The notes under the pieces: model-generated
Told to the model about the DNA's origin: nothing
Seen by the model: only the letters and a program-made list of their open reading frames with translations
Databases searched by the model: none
Made by a program: the position numbers and the translations under genes
Shown here: one piece after another, positions 10,380 through 22,493 of the stretch
Layout of the letters: every line of letters starts with the position of its first letter
Position numbering within the stretch: the stretch's first letter is position 1
Source: Gnetum montanum
Lineage: Eukaryota; Streptophyta; Gnetopsida; Gnetales; Gnetaceae
DNA: 64,000 nt
Assembly (NCBI GenBank): GCA_015680685.1
Contig: MNCI01020897.1
Span: 49,744-113,743, forward strand
Direction of reading: 5' to 3'

Positions 10380-12300
10380 CTAGTCTACACTTCTCCACAA
10401 TTTACCTAGACCTTGTTGCTGGGTGACCCTCTACCTTCAGGAGGACATAATCTCCAAGCATTTATTTGTAGTCAAAAGGTCTTAATGCCTTCCAAATTAT
10501 CTTTAGCTTTCCAAATGATTCTGTTTCTTCTAGTAGCCTAAAATTCCAAGTAATTGTCCCCTCCTAGAAGGTTTTTGTATCTTTTGATTAGGACTCTAGA
10601 AGGGTGCTAGGTGCACTTCCTCATAGTTTAGTAGAATTTGCAACTAGATGACCCTCTACCTTCTAAAATCCAAAATATTGGAGTAATTATTCCCTTCTAA
10701 AAGTTCTTAGTGTATTTCTATAGGGAATGCATGAGGGTGCTAGTCATACATCCTTGTAGTTTAGCTAAACTTTACTAGTGGATGGTACCTTTCCTTCTAA
10801 AACCCATAATCTCAAAAAACTTATTTGTAGCTAGAATGTTTTAATGCCTTCCAGATGATCTTCAACCTTTCATATGATCCTCTTCCTTTAGGTAGCTAGA
10901 AAGTCCAAGCAATTTTTCACTTCTAGAGGTTTGGGTTACTTCTAGTTGGGATTGTGTGAGGGTGTTAGATGCACTACCTTATAGTTGAGCTACATTTTGC
11001 AACCATATGATCGTCTATCTTCTAGAGCAATAATATCAAAGAAATTATTTGCTAATGAAAGGTTTGAGTGTCTTTTGGTTGGGATTTTGTGAGGGTGCTA
11101 GAAATACATCATCATAATTTGGCTAGAATTTGCAACTTGATGATCCTCTACCTTATAGAAGTCACAATATTGAAGCATTTTTTCACTCCTAGAAGGTTTG
11201 AGTACCTTCCAATTGATCTTTAGCCTTCCAAATGACCCTCTTCTTTCTAGTGGCTTCAAATTCCATGCAATTGTTCCCTTCGAAAAGGTTTGCATGCCTT
11301 TTGGTTAGGATTGCATAAGGGTGCTAGTCATACTTCCTTATAGTTTAGATGAAATTTTAAATTGGATAATACTTTGCCTTCTAGAAGCCATAATATTAAA
11401 GGAATTTTTCTGTCCTAGAATGTTTGAGTACCTTCTAGTTGGGATTTTGGATGGGTGCTAGTAGAAGTTTGTCATAGTTTGGCTAGAATTTGCAACTAGA
11501 TAACCGTCTACCTTCCAAAAGCCAAAATCTCAAAGAAATTTTTTCCTTCTAGAAGATCCTAATATATTTTAGAGGATCTTCAACATTGTGGCTAAATCTA
11601 TTCCTTTTGGTAGGCTCATATTCCAAGTAATTGTTTAATAAAGAAAGGTCTAGGTGCCTTTCGGTTGGGATTGCAGGAGGGTGCTAACTACACTTCCTTG
11701 TAGTTTAGCTAGAATTTACAAGTAGATGATCCTTTTACATTCAATAGACACATTCTCATAGTAATTTTTGCCTTCTAGAAGGTCTTAGTACCTTCTAGTA
11801 CGAACTACGAGAGGATGCAAGTTACACACCCTTGCAATTTGGCTAGAAATTACAACCAGATCATCTGCTACCTTCTAGAAGCTATAATCTTGGAGTAATT
11901 ATTTTCTACCAAAAATGTTGAGTGCCTTCTAGATGTTCTTTAGCATTTTTAATGATCCTATTGTTTTCAGTACCCTCAAATTTTAAGTAATTTTTCCCTT
12001 CTGGAAGGTCTAGGTGATTCCAATTGGGACTACGAAAGCATGCTAGTTGCACTTCCTTGCAATTCAACAAGATTCTGCAACTGGATGATCCTTTGACTTT
12101 TGGAAGCAATAATCTTACAACAGTTGTTCCCTACAAGAAATTTTTGGTACCTTCCAGTTGGTACTACAGGTGGGTGCTACTAGCACATCCTTCCAATTTG
12201 GCTAGAATTTGCAACTAGATGATCCTATGTCTTCTAGAAGCCATAATCTCAAAGAAATTGTTCCCTACTGTAAGGTATTAATGCCTTTTGGATGATCTTC
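10380..12300. repeat. 359-bp higher-order tandem array (alternating 225/134-bp spacing)
   Basis: The motif around CTAGATGATCCTCTACCTTC recurs at about 10425, 10650, 10784, 11009, 11142, 11368, 11502, 11728, 11862, 12087 and 12221. Spacings alternate 225, 134, 225, 133, 226, 134, 226, 134, 225, 134, giving a 359-bp dimeric unit repeated about 5.4 times. Units are diverged but the register is kept to within a base or two. It sits between copy D exon 1 and a broken integrase. Confidence 0.88.
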
Positions 12301-12329
12301 ATCCTATGCCTAGGTTGTGACCAAAATCC

Positions 12330-15181
12330 TTGGCTTCTTGGCTGATGAATTAAGGCTCATTATCTATAACTATGATCATGGTATGCCAAAATGAGCTACA
12401 ATGTTGGCTAGGATAAACTTACAAACTTGTTCAAATGTAGTCTTCCTTAGGGAAATAACCTCAACCCACTTGGTAAAGTGGTTGGTTGTGGTGATTATGA
12501 AGCTATGCCCTATGATATATTTAGTCATTATGGGTCCAATGATATCCAACCCCCATTATTGAAATGGCCATGTTATCTACATCATATGCAACTTAGTTCA
12601 TGATACATGTATTAAGTTTCTATATCATTGGAATGTGTTACATCAATTAACCTTTTGCAAGCAATCATTTTTCATATGGGGCCAATAGTATCTCAACTAT
12701 CTAATCTTAGAAACCATGACTCTAGGTCCTATATGTCCACCACAAACACCTTCCTAAACTTCCTCTGAGACTATTTTGGCTTCCAGTTTTCCTAAGCACT
12801 TTAGGAGTATGCCATCATAGGATCTTTAACATTATGTGTTATCACCTATGATGACATACTACTTCAACTACTTATGTATGACATCCTTCTAATAAGTAGT
12901 CAATTCCTATGAGAATTCATCATGCATAAGGTAAAATTTGAAATTTTCATACCACTCCTTAGAAGGAGCAATATGAACAACAACCACAAAGGTATCCTCA
13001 ATGTTCTAGGTGATGGGAGTAGCACAGTCCATAGTTAAGTTGGGTAACTTACTAAACACATTTGGAATCACTCTAAGGACTAATGTTATAGTTGCATCAG
13101 CTATGGAATTTTCATTTTGAGGTATGTGTTGGATATCAACATCTATGAATTATTGTAGCAATTTCTTTCCTATGTCACAGTAAGGTTGTAAGTGCTTAGA
13201 TTTGCATGCATAAACTTTGGTTACTTGGTTAACCACAAGGTGTGAATCACCTTGATGTCTAGGAATCGAATTCCTAGGCCACAAGCTATCATCATCCCTC
13301 TAATGAAACCCTCACATTCTACTATGTTTTTGTTACATGGGAATCCAAAACACTAGGCAAAGGGTTGGATTTCACCAAATGGAAATGTTATGATAGTAGG
13401 ATCATTAGCCCCATGGGCAATTGAAGCTTCGTCAAAGTTCATGACTACCTCATAACCCTCAAGAATTTGGCTAACTATGTTAATGTATTCATAAAGGAAC
13501 TTAAGATCTATGGCTATTCGGTCATCAATAGGTGAAACTATGAGCTATACAGCTATAGCTTGACATTTTGTTAAGGATTGAAAGATGTAATGGAGGGTGA
13601 ACTCTATGATTATGGCTTTCCATTCAGCTATACAACTACTTTCATAGATGTTGATCATTATGGATTTGTGTACATGCTCTTTGCAAATTACATTGACTTG
13701 GCTTCTAAGGAGGTGGTATCTCCATTTCTTCAAAGAGAAGGCTAGTGGTAGACAATGCTTCTCCACTTTGGTGTAGTAGGTCTCGTGGGCTACTAACACA
13801 TGGCTAGGGTAGTATATAGGCATTTTGCTCTGTTATCATGTTTTTGATAGAGTAGAGTAGTAATTGATATATCATAAATGCCAAGATAAATGTAAAATGG
13901 TTTACCCTATTGTAGAGGATTGGCTATAGGTAGCTACATCAACTCTTGCTTAAGGTTTTCAAAGGCTTCTTGCCATTAAGCCATCCACTCACAGTGAACT
14001 CCTTTCTTAAGCATCCGGTGCATGGGTTGTAACTTATCTGTAAGCCTACTAATAAACTTATGAATAAATTTTACTCTACATTTTAATCCCCAAAGTTATT
14101 TAAGGTTGGTAGGTGCTTCCAATTTGCATATGCTCTTGATCTTATTACGATCTATGTGTATCCCTCCTTTAGAGACTACAAAGCCAAGCATCTTACCAAT
14201 CCTGACACTGAAGACACACTTCTTAGGATTGAGCCTAAGCTCATATTTGAGGAATTACTTAAGCATAATATCTATGTCATTGGCATGATCATTGGCTATC
14301 TTAGAATACAAAGCTATGTCATCTATGTAATCATTAAGCAAACCTAACATGTAATCAGTGAAGATATAGGTCATGGCTCTCTAGTATGTTGCTCCAACAT
14401 TATCAAGGACAATGTTCATCATGGTATATAAAAAAGTACACCAGGAGGTCATAAAGGTTGTGCTAAGTTGGTGCTCTAGGATAATCCTAATTTTCTTATA
14501 TCCTGAAAATCCATCCATAAAGGACAACAAGACATGTTTGGCTGTAGTATCAATAAGTTAATCAATAGTAGGAAAAGGAAAGTCATCCTTTATGGTGGCT
14601 CTATTTAGGTCTCAAAAATTAATGAAGATACAAATAATCCAATTTTTCATAGGGACAACGACTATGTTGGATACCCATTCTATGTAATCAATAGCCCTAA
14701 TGAAACATGCTTGGTAGAGGTTTGAGATTTCATCATGAACTATGGAGGTCAAAGCAATTCTAATCTTGTGTACTTTTTGCTTAACTGGCCTAATGCTAGT
14801 GTCTAGTATGATGCTGTGCTCAACTAGAGATAGGTCTAGGCCTAGCATATCTTCATTTGACCAAGCAAATGCTTTAATTTTATTTCATAAGACTTTAGTG
14901 ATGTCTTGGACACATTGAGGCTCTAGTCAGGAACTTAATTTAAGGTTTTTCTCCTCATCATTGTGTGTTGTGGTAGGAACCTTAACTAAAGTGTCTTTAG
15001 TTATGTCTCCTACTTTTAATTCAAGGGTATTGACCAAGTTTTCAGGACACTCTAGAGTGTTCTCTATTAAGGCTATGTGGTCTACAAGGTTGTTAGGCTC
15101 AAAATCTAGGCAATCATAGTAGATACACCATTTGATAGAACTATGAGGTCCATGTAGACACAAAGGGAAATTGATTTTCTC
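12330..15181 (-). pseudogene. pol: Decayed Tat pol of element 3: RT, RNase H, aRNase H, partial integrase
   Basis: Read on the minus strand. The linker and RT N-terminus lie at 15163-14612 (YQACFIRAIDY, WVSNIVVVP). The rest of RT (to about 13900) is broken by frameshifts; RNase H is at 13823-13545 (MPIYYPSHVLVAHETYY), the second RNase H at about 13480-13160 (MNFDEASIAHG), and integrase fragments at about 12650-12330 (ITWPFQ, WGLDIIGP, HFTKWVEV). Integrase stops mid-core where the 359-bp array begins. There are many stops and frameshifts, and most CpGs are gone, so this copy is old. The start at 15181 follows a possible acceptor (CACCTAG then GAGAAAATC) matching the one in element 2. Confidence 0.85.
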
Positions 15182-15419
15182 CTAGGTGCTCATACTTTGA
15201 TCCTAAACATCAACTAAAAGCATATTAAGTGGCACTTGGGTGAAAGTATATAAATAACATTAAAATACCATAAATTCAATGTAATCAAGGCCATCCAAGA
15301 TCATTAATAAGATGAGGTTAATTTGGAGAAGTGTAATAGAGACAAACAAAGGTTATATAAATTTCAAACAAGGAGAAATAAAAGGAGTCCGCTACAAATG
15401 ATCAATAAAGGTCATAATT

Positions 15420-16160
15420 TTGCCAGTTTAAGGCCTTGATGGGTTATGTTGTTAGTATATAGTCTTGGTGGACTATGATGCCAATTCTATGCCTTAGTGG
15501 GCCATGATCATATGGTGTCAAATGGTGATAAGGGAAGGTCAAACCGTAATATTTAATACCATTAAAGACCAAACAAAGGAAAATAGAGTTGTAATAAGAC
15601 AAACAAAAAACATATAGAACTATATAGAGGCGATAAAAGGTCAACCATGTCCATAAGGCAATATAAGTCTAAAAAACAAGGCAGAACATTACATAATAAG
15701 GACAAAGTCAAGACAAAATAGGCCATATATGATAAAATTTTGTTAATATATGTTTAAAAATGGTTAATTTTTACCTTTTTTAGGCCTTAGTGGGATATGA
15801 TGCCAATTTATAATCTTGGTGGACTATAATGCTAGTTTAAGGCCTTAGGGAGCCGTGGTCATATGGTGTCAAATGATGGTTAGGAGAGGTAAAATCCCAT
15901 CATTTAATACCATTTAAAGCCAAAAAATGGCAATTGGAGCTGTAATAAGACAAATAGAGAGCATATAATGTTGTATAATAGTCATAGAAGGTCATCATGA
16001 TTCCCAAGGCAACATAAGTCCAAAAACAAGCCAAAACATTATTTTATTAGGTAGAAATCAAGAAAAAATAGCTCATATATGATAAAAGTTTGTTAATATA
16101 GGCCAAACATTATTAGATTATTCTATTTTTAGGCCTTAGCAGGCCATGTTTTAAGATTAC
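15420..16160 (-). repeat. 351-bp tandem duplication containing Tat-associated short repeats (element 3 intron side)
   Basis: Two similar ~351-bp units (compare TCATATGGTGTCAAATG at 15508 and 15859, and GATAAAA at 15731 and 16081), with a third started near 16135. Each unit opens with reverse-orientation copies of the short repeat (GATGCCAATT...ATGCCTTAGTGGGCCATGA). This is the RT-proximal side of the predicted intron of element 3. Confidence 0.7.
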
Positions 16161-17246
16161 AAGTCTATTGATGAGTTTAGACATCAATCTAGGCTATTTC
16201 TAGGCTATCTAGATCTAAAAATCAAGTGCTTTAAGGCTTCCATGCTAGGAACAACATGGAAACAAGGACCATTAGTATAGAAACTAAGGAAAATAGGTTT
16301 TAGTATGTTCAGAGAACCAAAATTGAGGTCTTGGAACCTTCTCAAGGTATCATAGGATCAAATCCTTCAAAATTAGACTCCATGAACATCTATAAAGGCC
16401 AAAAAGTAGATTCTAAAGCCTTTCCATATTTTGTCCACACTAGCCAATGTGGAAAAGATGGGGGTTATCACAAGGAACAAAAATCCAAGAAAATATCAAG
16501 TTAAACATGGTCAAATAGGTGACTAGAGTTAAAATCTAGANNNNNNNNNNNNNNNNNNNNNNNNNNNNNNNNNNNNNNNNNNNNNNNNNNNNNNNNNNNN
16601 NNNNNNNNNNNNNNNNNNNNNNNNNNNNNNNNNNNNNNNNNNNNNNNNNNNNNNNNNNNNNNNNNNNNNNNNNNNNNNNNNNNNNNNNNNNNNNNNNNNN
16701 NNNNNNNNNNNNNNNNNNNNNNNNNNNNNNNNNNNNNNNNNNNNNNNNNNNNNNNNNNNNNNNNNNNNNNNNNNNNNNNNNNNNNNNNNNNNNNNNNNNN
16801 NNNNNNNNNNNNNNNNNNNNNNNNNNNNNNNNNNNNNNNNNNNNNNNNNNNNNNNNNNNNNNNNNNNNNNNNNNNNNNNNNNNNNNNNNNNNNNNNNNNN
16901 NNNNNNNNNNNNNNNNNNNNNNNNNNNNNNNNNNNNNNNNNNNNNNNNNNNNNNNNNNNNNNNNNNNNNNNNNNNNNNNNNNNNNNNNNNNNNNNNNNNN
17001 NNNNNNNNNNNNNNNNNNNNNNNNNNNNNNNNNNNNNNNNNNNNNNNNNNNNNNNNNNNNNNNNNNNNNNNNNNNNNNNNNNNNNNNNNNNNNNNNNNNN
17101 NNNNNNNNNNNNNNNNNNNNNNNNNNNNNNNNNNNNNNNNNNNNNNNNNNNNNNNNNNNNNNNNNNNNNNNNNNNNNNNNNNNNNNNNNNNNNNNNNNNN
17201 NNNNNNNNNNNNNNNNNNNNNNNNNNNNNNNNNNNNNNNNNNNNNN
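16161..17246. other. Spacer without genes, then assembly gap (N, 16541-17246)
   Basis: 16161-16540 is AT-rich with no reading frame I can support. 16541-17246 is a run of 706 N, so any exon or satellite unit there is unknown; long open frames drawn through the N run are meaningless. Confidence 0.95.
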
Positions 17247-19500
17247 AACGTCTAGGGTTATTGGGGTTGAGGACAAAGGTTTGGTCTCAAGTTTTGGTAA
17301 TTTTGGGTATTTGAAAGTGGTTGTTTAGCTTCCCCTATTTATTCCATGATAATTCTTCCATGTGCAACATGATAAACAAAGGGAAGTAGATTTGTAAACT
17401 ATTTTACCCTCAATCAACTTCACATGTCAGCCCCTGGGGCTACTAGGGTTGAGGACTCAAGTCTAGTCTTCATCTTTGATTATTTTGGGCATTCCCAAGT
17501 ATTTTTTTTATCTTTCTATATTTCATCCATGTTAGGGCTTCCATACTCAATGAGGAAAAGAAGAGGGAGTGGATTGTTAACCCATTTGTTCCTCAATCAA
17601 CTTTGCATGTCAACCCCTAAGGTTGCTGGGTTTGAGGACAAAGGTTTGGTCTTAGGTTTTTGCAATTTTGGGCATTCTCAAGTGGTTTTTTTGGCTTCCC
17701 CCATTGCTTCCACACTATAGATTCCATGCTTATATTGGAAGACAAGAGGAAGTGGATTTTTTACCCATTTTACCCTCAATTAACTTTGCATGTCATCCCT
17801 TGGGGCTACAGAGGTTGAAGAGTTAGGTTTAGTCTCCAATTTTGGCAATTTTCTGCATCTCCAAGTCATTTTTTTGGCTTTTCACTTTTCGTCCACATTG
17901 AGGCTTCCATGCTCAATGTGGAAATAAGGGGAAGTGGATTTTTTACCCATTTTTCCTTCAATTAACCTTGCATGTTAGCCCTCAGGGTTGTGGGGGTCAA
18001 GGACAAAGGTTTGGAGACAAAACTAGTCATTTTGGAGGCTTCTTAAAGGGTTTTTGAACTTCTCTTTTTTACTAGGACTTCTATGATCAACATGAAAAAA
18101 TGGGGGAAATTTTTTTTGATGTTTTTGATCAATTTCAACAATGCATGTAGTTTTCTGGGGCTGTTGGTGATGATGGTCAATGCCCAATATCAAAATATGG
18201 CTATCCTAAAGGTTGATAAGTTGTTTCTAGGCTTTCCCCATTTTATCCATGTTGGGACTTCCATGCTCAACATGGTAAAATTGGGGGAAATCATTCTAAT
18301 AATTTTTGACCAATTTTGAGCATGCATGTAGTTTTCCAGGGTTGCTCGCAATGATAGTCAATGTCTAGTGTCAAAATTTAGTAGTCCTAAAGGTTGATAA
18401 GTAGTTTTTGAGATTCCCCCATTTTCCATGCTAGGGCTTCCATGCTTAATGTGGAAAAATGGGATGAAATATTTTTGATGATTTTTTAGTCTATTTCAAC
18501 CATGCATGTGGGTTTCTAGGGTATTTGGCAATGAGAATGCTACTTGATGTCAGAATTTTGTTATTTCAAGGTCAATAAGGCATTTTTTGGACTCCATCCC
18601 ATCCCCTTTTTTCATGCTAGGGATTCCAAGCTCATCATGAAAATTTTTTGGAAAAGCTTTTTCGCACTTTTAGCCACTATAAAGAATGCATGTAAGCTTC
18701 CTAAGTTGTTAGTGATGATGGCTACTACTTGATGTCACAATTTCATTGTTTCAAGGTTACCAAGAAATTTCTTGGACTTCCCCCACCGCCTACATTCCCC
18801 CACCCCCTACATTTTTCCATGCTAGGGTTTCCAAGCTCAATGTGAAAAATTGGGGGAAAAGCTTTTTAGTCACTTTTGGCCACTATTTAGCATGCATGTA
18901 GGCTTCCTAGGTTGTCGATGATGGTGGTTACTACTTGATGTCATAATTTCATTATTTTAAGGTTTAAAAGGTATTTTTTGGACTTCCCCCTTTTTTCCCA
19001 CATTAAGGTTCCCAAGTTCAACATGAAAAGGTGGGGTGAAATTTCCTAGTATTATCTAACTCTAAAATTTGACTTTATCAATGGTCATTAGCTATTTTTT
19101 GGATTACCCCACCATTTTCCAATCTAGTTCTTCGATGCTTAGAGTGGACACTTGGGGAAAAGAATTTTGAATAACTTTTGGTTAATTCTACCATGCATGA
19201 GTGCTCATAGGGTTACTAGTGTTGGTCATAAGTGCCTAAGGTCAAGATCTAGTTGTTTTGAGGGTTGTGATGGGTTTTCACGCTTCTCATTTTTTTCCAT
19301 GTTTGGGGTGGAAGGCTATGGAGGAGGTTCCTTGAATCAAGAAAGTTAGTCTACAACTGATTGACCATGCATGTCAACCTTCAGGGCTATTGATGTTGAT
19401 GGTTAATGTTGGGTGTTAAGATTTAATGGTTTGAAGTCTTTTAAGTGCCTCATGCAACTTCCCCTCTTTATTCCATGCTAATAATGGTGGCCCTAGCATG
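17247..19500 (+). repeat. ~181-bp satellite-like tandem array
   Basis: The CATGCATGT/CATGTCA anchor recurs at 17424, 17607, 17790, 17972, 18145, 18326, 18506, 18690, 18896, 19197 and 19371; most spacings are 173-184 bp. Each unit holds the phrase TTCCATGCTCAATGTGGAAA and a GGTTGAGGACAAAGG or GATGGTCAATG tract. At least 11-12 units are visible and the array probably extends into the gap on its left. The unit length is close to nucleosome repeat size. The 98-aa frame at 17424-17720 is just translated satellite. Confidence 0.85.
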
Positions 19501-20600
19501 TATTAGAGGAAGATGATAGATTTGTACCATTTTGACCTAGTTTGAAACTTTCAAAACCTCCAGATGATTTTGACATGGTCTAGGGATCATCAAGCATTAA
19601 TAAATGGTCATTAGGTCACCAATCTAAGTAATGTTTGGCCTTTCCCACTCCTCTTTCCATGTTAGGGGTAAAAGGATTAGCATGAAACAAGCCTCCCCCA
19701 ATGTGAAAAATTCCAAATCCTAGGTTTCAACCAATTTTGACAAGTTTTGACAAGGTTTGGTGAGGTTCCAAGGCTGCTGCAGATGTTTGGAGGGTTCTGG
19801 ATCATGTGCAGTCCACTTTGGGATCAAAATTTTGCTAGATGAGTTCTTGGAAGGTAAGAGTAAGTATTAATCCCATTCCATGATGGTCACTGCTACCCTT
19901 AAATGGAAATTTATGGTACTTATCCATTCTCATGTTTTATCTAAATCTAGAAATCTAGAGTTGAAAAAGGTAAGTTTGGGTTACTAAAAATAGAAAGATA
20001 TTGTAACATTAATAAATTTGAAAAATGATAAACATGTTTCCACATTGGGCATGGTATTCCCATCTTGGATGCATGGGGAAAAGGTTGCCATATTGTCTTA
20101 AGTGTTGAAATTGGTAAGTTTGATCAAAAGGTAAGTTTTACCATGAAAAAGAAAGATAATTTGTGAATTTTTTCTTAGTAAAATGCTAATAGTTTTGAAA
20201 TACAAGGCTATGGGTTTGTAGCTCTTTGTTTAAGACTCTTGATGGTTTTTGTCTCATTTTATTTGGCTTTCAACCAAGGGAGTTATGGCTTTTTTCTTAA
20301 CATTTTGTAGTTAGGTTGTTTATGCCACTATTGTGGTTGCATGTAGATTTATTAAATTTTCACAAGAAAATGGCAAACGTTTCTACTATTTTCTAGTCAT
20401 GGCTATGTAGGATTTGGCTTCAACTTTCCAATGGAGGTAGAGTCACTTTCATTGGGATTAAAATGAATTTTTTATAAATCATTTTCTAAGGCTATGTAGA
20501 TCATGGCAAAACTCATGGTCGTAGTGCATTGCCCAAAATAGAAGTGGTTGAGTTCTTTGCTTTTTCTAAGAGATTAAAAGCTTTTTCTATTTTAAATAAG
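19501..20600. other. AT-rich region, no gene recognised
   Basis: It lies between the satellite and copy E exon 2. No conserved exon 1 of the accessory family could be found here, although the donor-like GGTAAGAGTAAGT near 19853 is a possible remnant. Mostly simple T-rich sequence. Confidence 0.6.
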
Positions 20601-20991
20601 TTTTTGTTATGGCCTCATGGTTTTTTCCAAGTTTATCATGCTTATTCTAAATTTATGCGTAGTTTAGATATTTTTCTTCCAAAATGTATGCATGCTTTGC
20701 ATAATATCATATGCTTGGTTTTTTTAAAAAATTTGTGCATAATTTAGACCAAGACATAGTTTTGGTTGCAATGTTTTTGGTTAGAAAGGCTATAAAATAT
20801 GGTATCAATGCTTTTATGGAATTTNACCAAAACTATGTCTTGGTCTAAATTATGCACAAATTTTTTTAAAAAACCAAGCATATGATATTATGCAAAGCAT
20901 GCATACATTTTGGAAGAAAAATATCTAAACTACGCATAAATTTAGAATAAGCATGATAAACTTGGAAAAAACCATGAGGCCATAACAAAAA
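20601..20991. other. 166-bp perfect inverted duplication bounded by single Ns (assembly artefact)
   Basis: 20826-20991 is the reverse complement of 20601-20766, with lone Ns at 20825 and 20992. The perfect identity and the N on each side of the right arm point to a misplaced contig end rather than a hairpin. Confidence 0.8.
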
Positions 20992-21169
20992 NGATTCCAA
21001 TTAGTCACAATGAAAGGTTATGCAAGGCTATGATAAAATTAGTTAGGAAAATTCAAATGAACACCTTAGAGCTTTTTGCAAAGGCTCATTTCACCTCTAA
21101 CTAGGATTTTTTCCAAACTTGGTAAGGAATTCTAATTAGTCCCAATGTTTTTTCTTTGTTTTGTGCAAG

Positions 21170-21430
21170 GTCTTCTTGAGGCCTATTGTCATCATAGTGG
21201 AGCTAGTAGGAATTTTGTGTTACATTGGTCATCCCAAGATCAATACTCTAGTTCATGACATGCCTCTTAGAAAGCTCTCATTCTGGTTTCCTTGCCTACC
21301 TTCTTAGGAACTTTAGTGTGATGCTATGGCCATACTTTTCCATAAATGTAGCCAGTGTCATTGTAGAGAATGGCCTTCCACATCTACCCTTAGAAGTCAT
21401 GGAGCTAGAATCTCCCCAAGTTTGATATAT
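21170..21430 (+). pseudogene. Accessory gene copy E, exon 2 fragment
   Basis: After an acceptor-like TTTGTGCAAG, the reading RPIVIIVELVGILCYIG matches the start of exon 2 in copies A-D. After a frameshift near 21280 it continues FLAYLLRNFSVMLWP. Homology fades after about 21420 and no later exon is recognisable. The gene is on the plus strand while element 3 is on the minus strand, and it lies between two short-repeat arrays (15420-16160 and 21830-22210). The antisense, intron-nested layout of element 2 is thus kept. Confidence 0.62.
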
Positions 21431-21829
21431 TTTATGTTTTAGTCTTTGTTTTAAGTCATGATATTGGTTATGGGTTACTAACTAACTATATGTTGTTGCA
21501 TTTCAAGTGTCAAGAGACATTGGATACCTTAGTGGTAAGGGTGGGGATGACCCACTACCTCCTCCTCTAGATTCTACTTAGCAACCTTCTTTAGTTTAGC
21601 TTGTTGGCTATTTGTTCTTTTTTTTTATGGTAATGGCTATGTTTATCCAAGGCTATGTTTTGGATGGTTATTCTTTGGCATAATTGCTACACATTGTATT
21701 TATGGACATTTTAAATCTAAATATTTGGGTTAATCTTTGGCTATACGCATTTATAGCTATAAATGTTGTAAATGGCTATGTTGGTATTTTTGGTTATGGC
21801 TAATCGATGTGAGGAATGTTCGTTAGTTT
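21431..21829. other. No feature recognised
   Basis: AT-rich remnant between copy E and the short-repeat array. It may be decayed 3' exons of copy E, but I cannot align them. Confidence 0.5.
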
Positions 21830-22210
21830 TAGGCCATCGTGGGCAAAGGTTATATCATGCGATCATTGCCAATTTAACATCTTGGCATACAAGAATGCTA
21901 GTTTAAGGTCATAGTAGACTGTAGTTCTAGTTTTAGGCTTGAGTGGGCCTTAGTGCTAGTTTTATGTCTTAGCAGATAGTGATGCTAGTTTTAGGTCTTA
22001 GCAAGCCATAGTGCCAATTTTAGGCCTTACTGAACCAAAAATGCTAGTTTAAGGTCGTAGTAGACCTTAGTGCCATTTTCTAGATCTTAGTAGGCTAGAA
22101 ATGTCATTTTAAGGTTGCAGCAAACCTTGTGCCAGTTTTAGGCCTTAGTGGGCCATAGTGTTAATTTTAGGCCTTACCGGGCCTTAGTGCTAGTTTTAGG
22201 CCATAGTAAG
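21830..22210 (-). repeat. Tat-associated short-repeat array, reverse orientation (element 3)
   Basis: About 12 copies of a ~30-bp unit of the form GTGCTAGTTTTAGGCCTTAG followed by TGGGCCA. This is the reverse complement, CpG-depleted, of the element 1 unit. It corresponds in place to the array next to the intron donor of element 2 (35950-36200). The protease and gag of element 3 are missing beyond it. Confidence 0.82.
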
Positions 22211-22493
22211 CTAGGTCTAAAAGAGATACTTTTTAATTTTTAAAACATAAGTAAAATAATTCAAATAATTTCATGGATACATGCATTAGGCTATATGCAT
22301 ATCAAATATATAATAATTACAAAAGGAAAATTAGGCTATTTGGCTATCATGGCATCCAATCATATAGATATAGGAAGGCTAAGGTAAATTTTACATATGC
22401 AAACATCTCCTAATCTTTACAAGATTAGGAAGTCAGTAAGGCATACTCTACACAAGCTTGTATTCACCATCCTACTCACTTAAAATGCTAAAA

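Noticed and set aside
16536-17276. 246-codon open frame on the minus strand
   Set aside because: Almost entirely N; no sequence evidence.
20601-20991. Long perfect hairpin
   Set aside because: Bounded by single Ns and perfectly identical arms in decayed DNA; assembly artefact.
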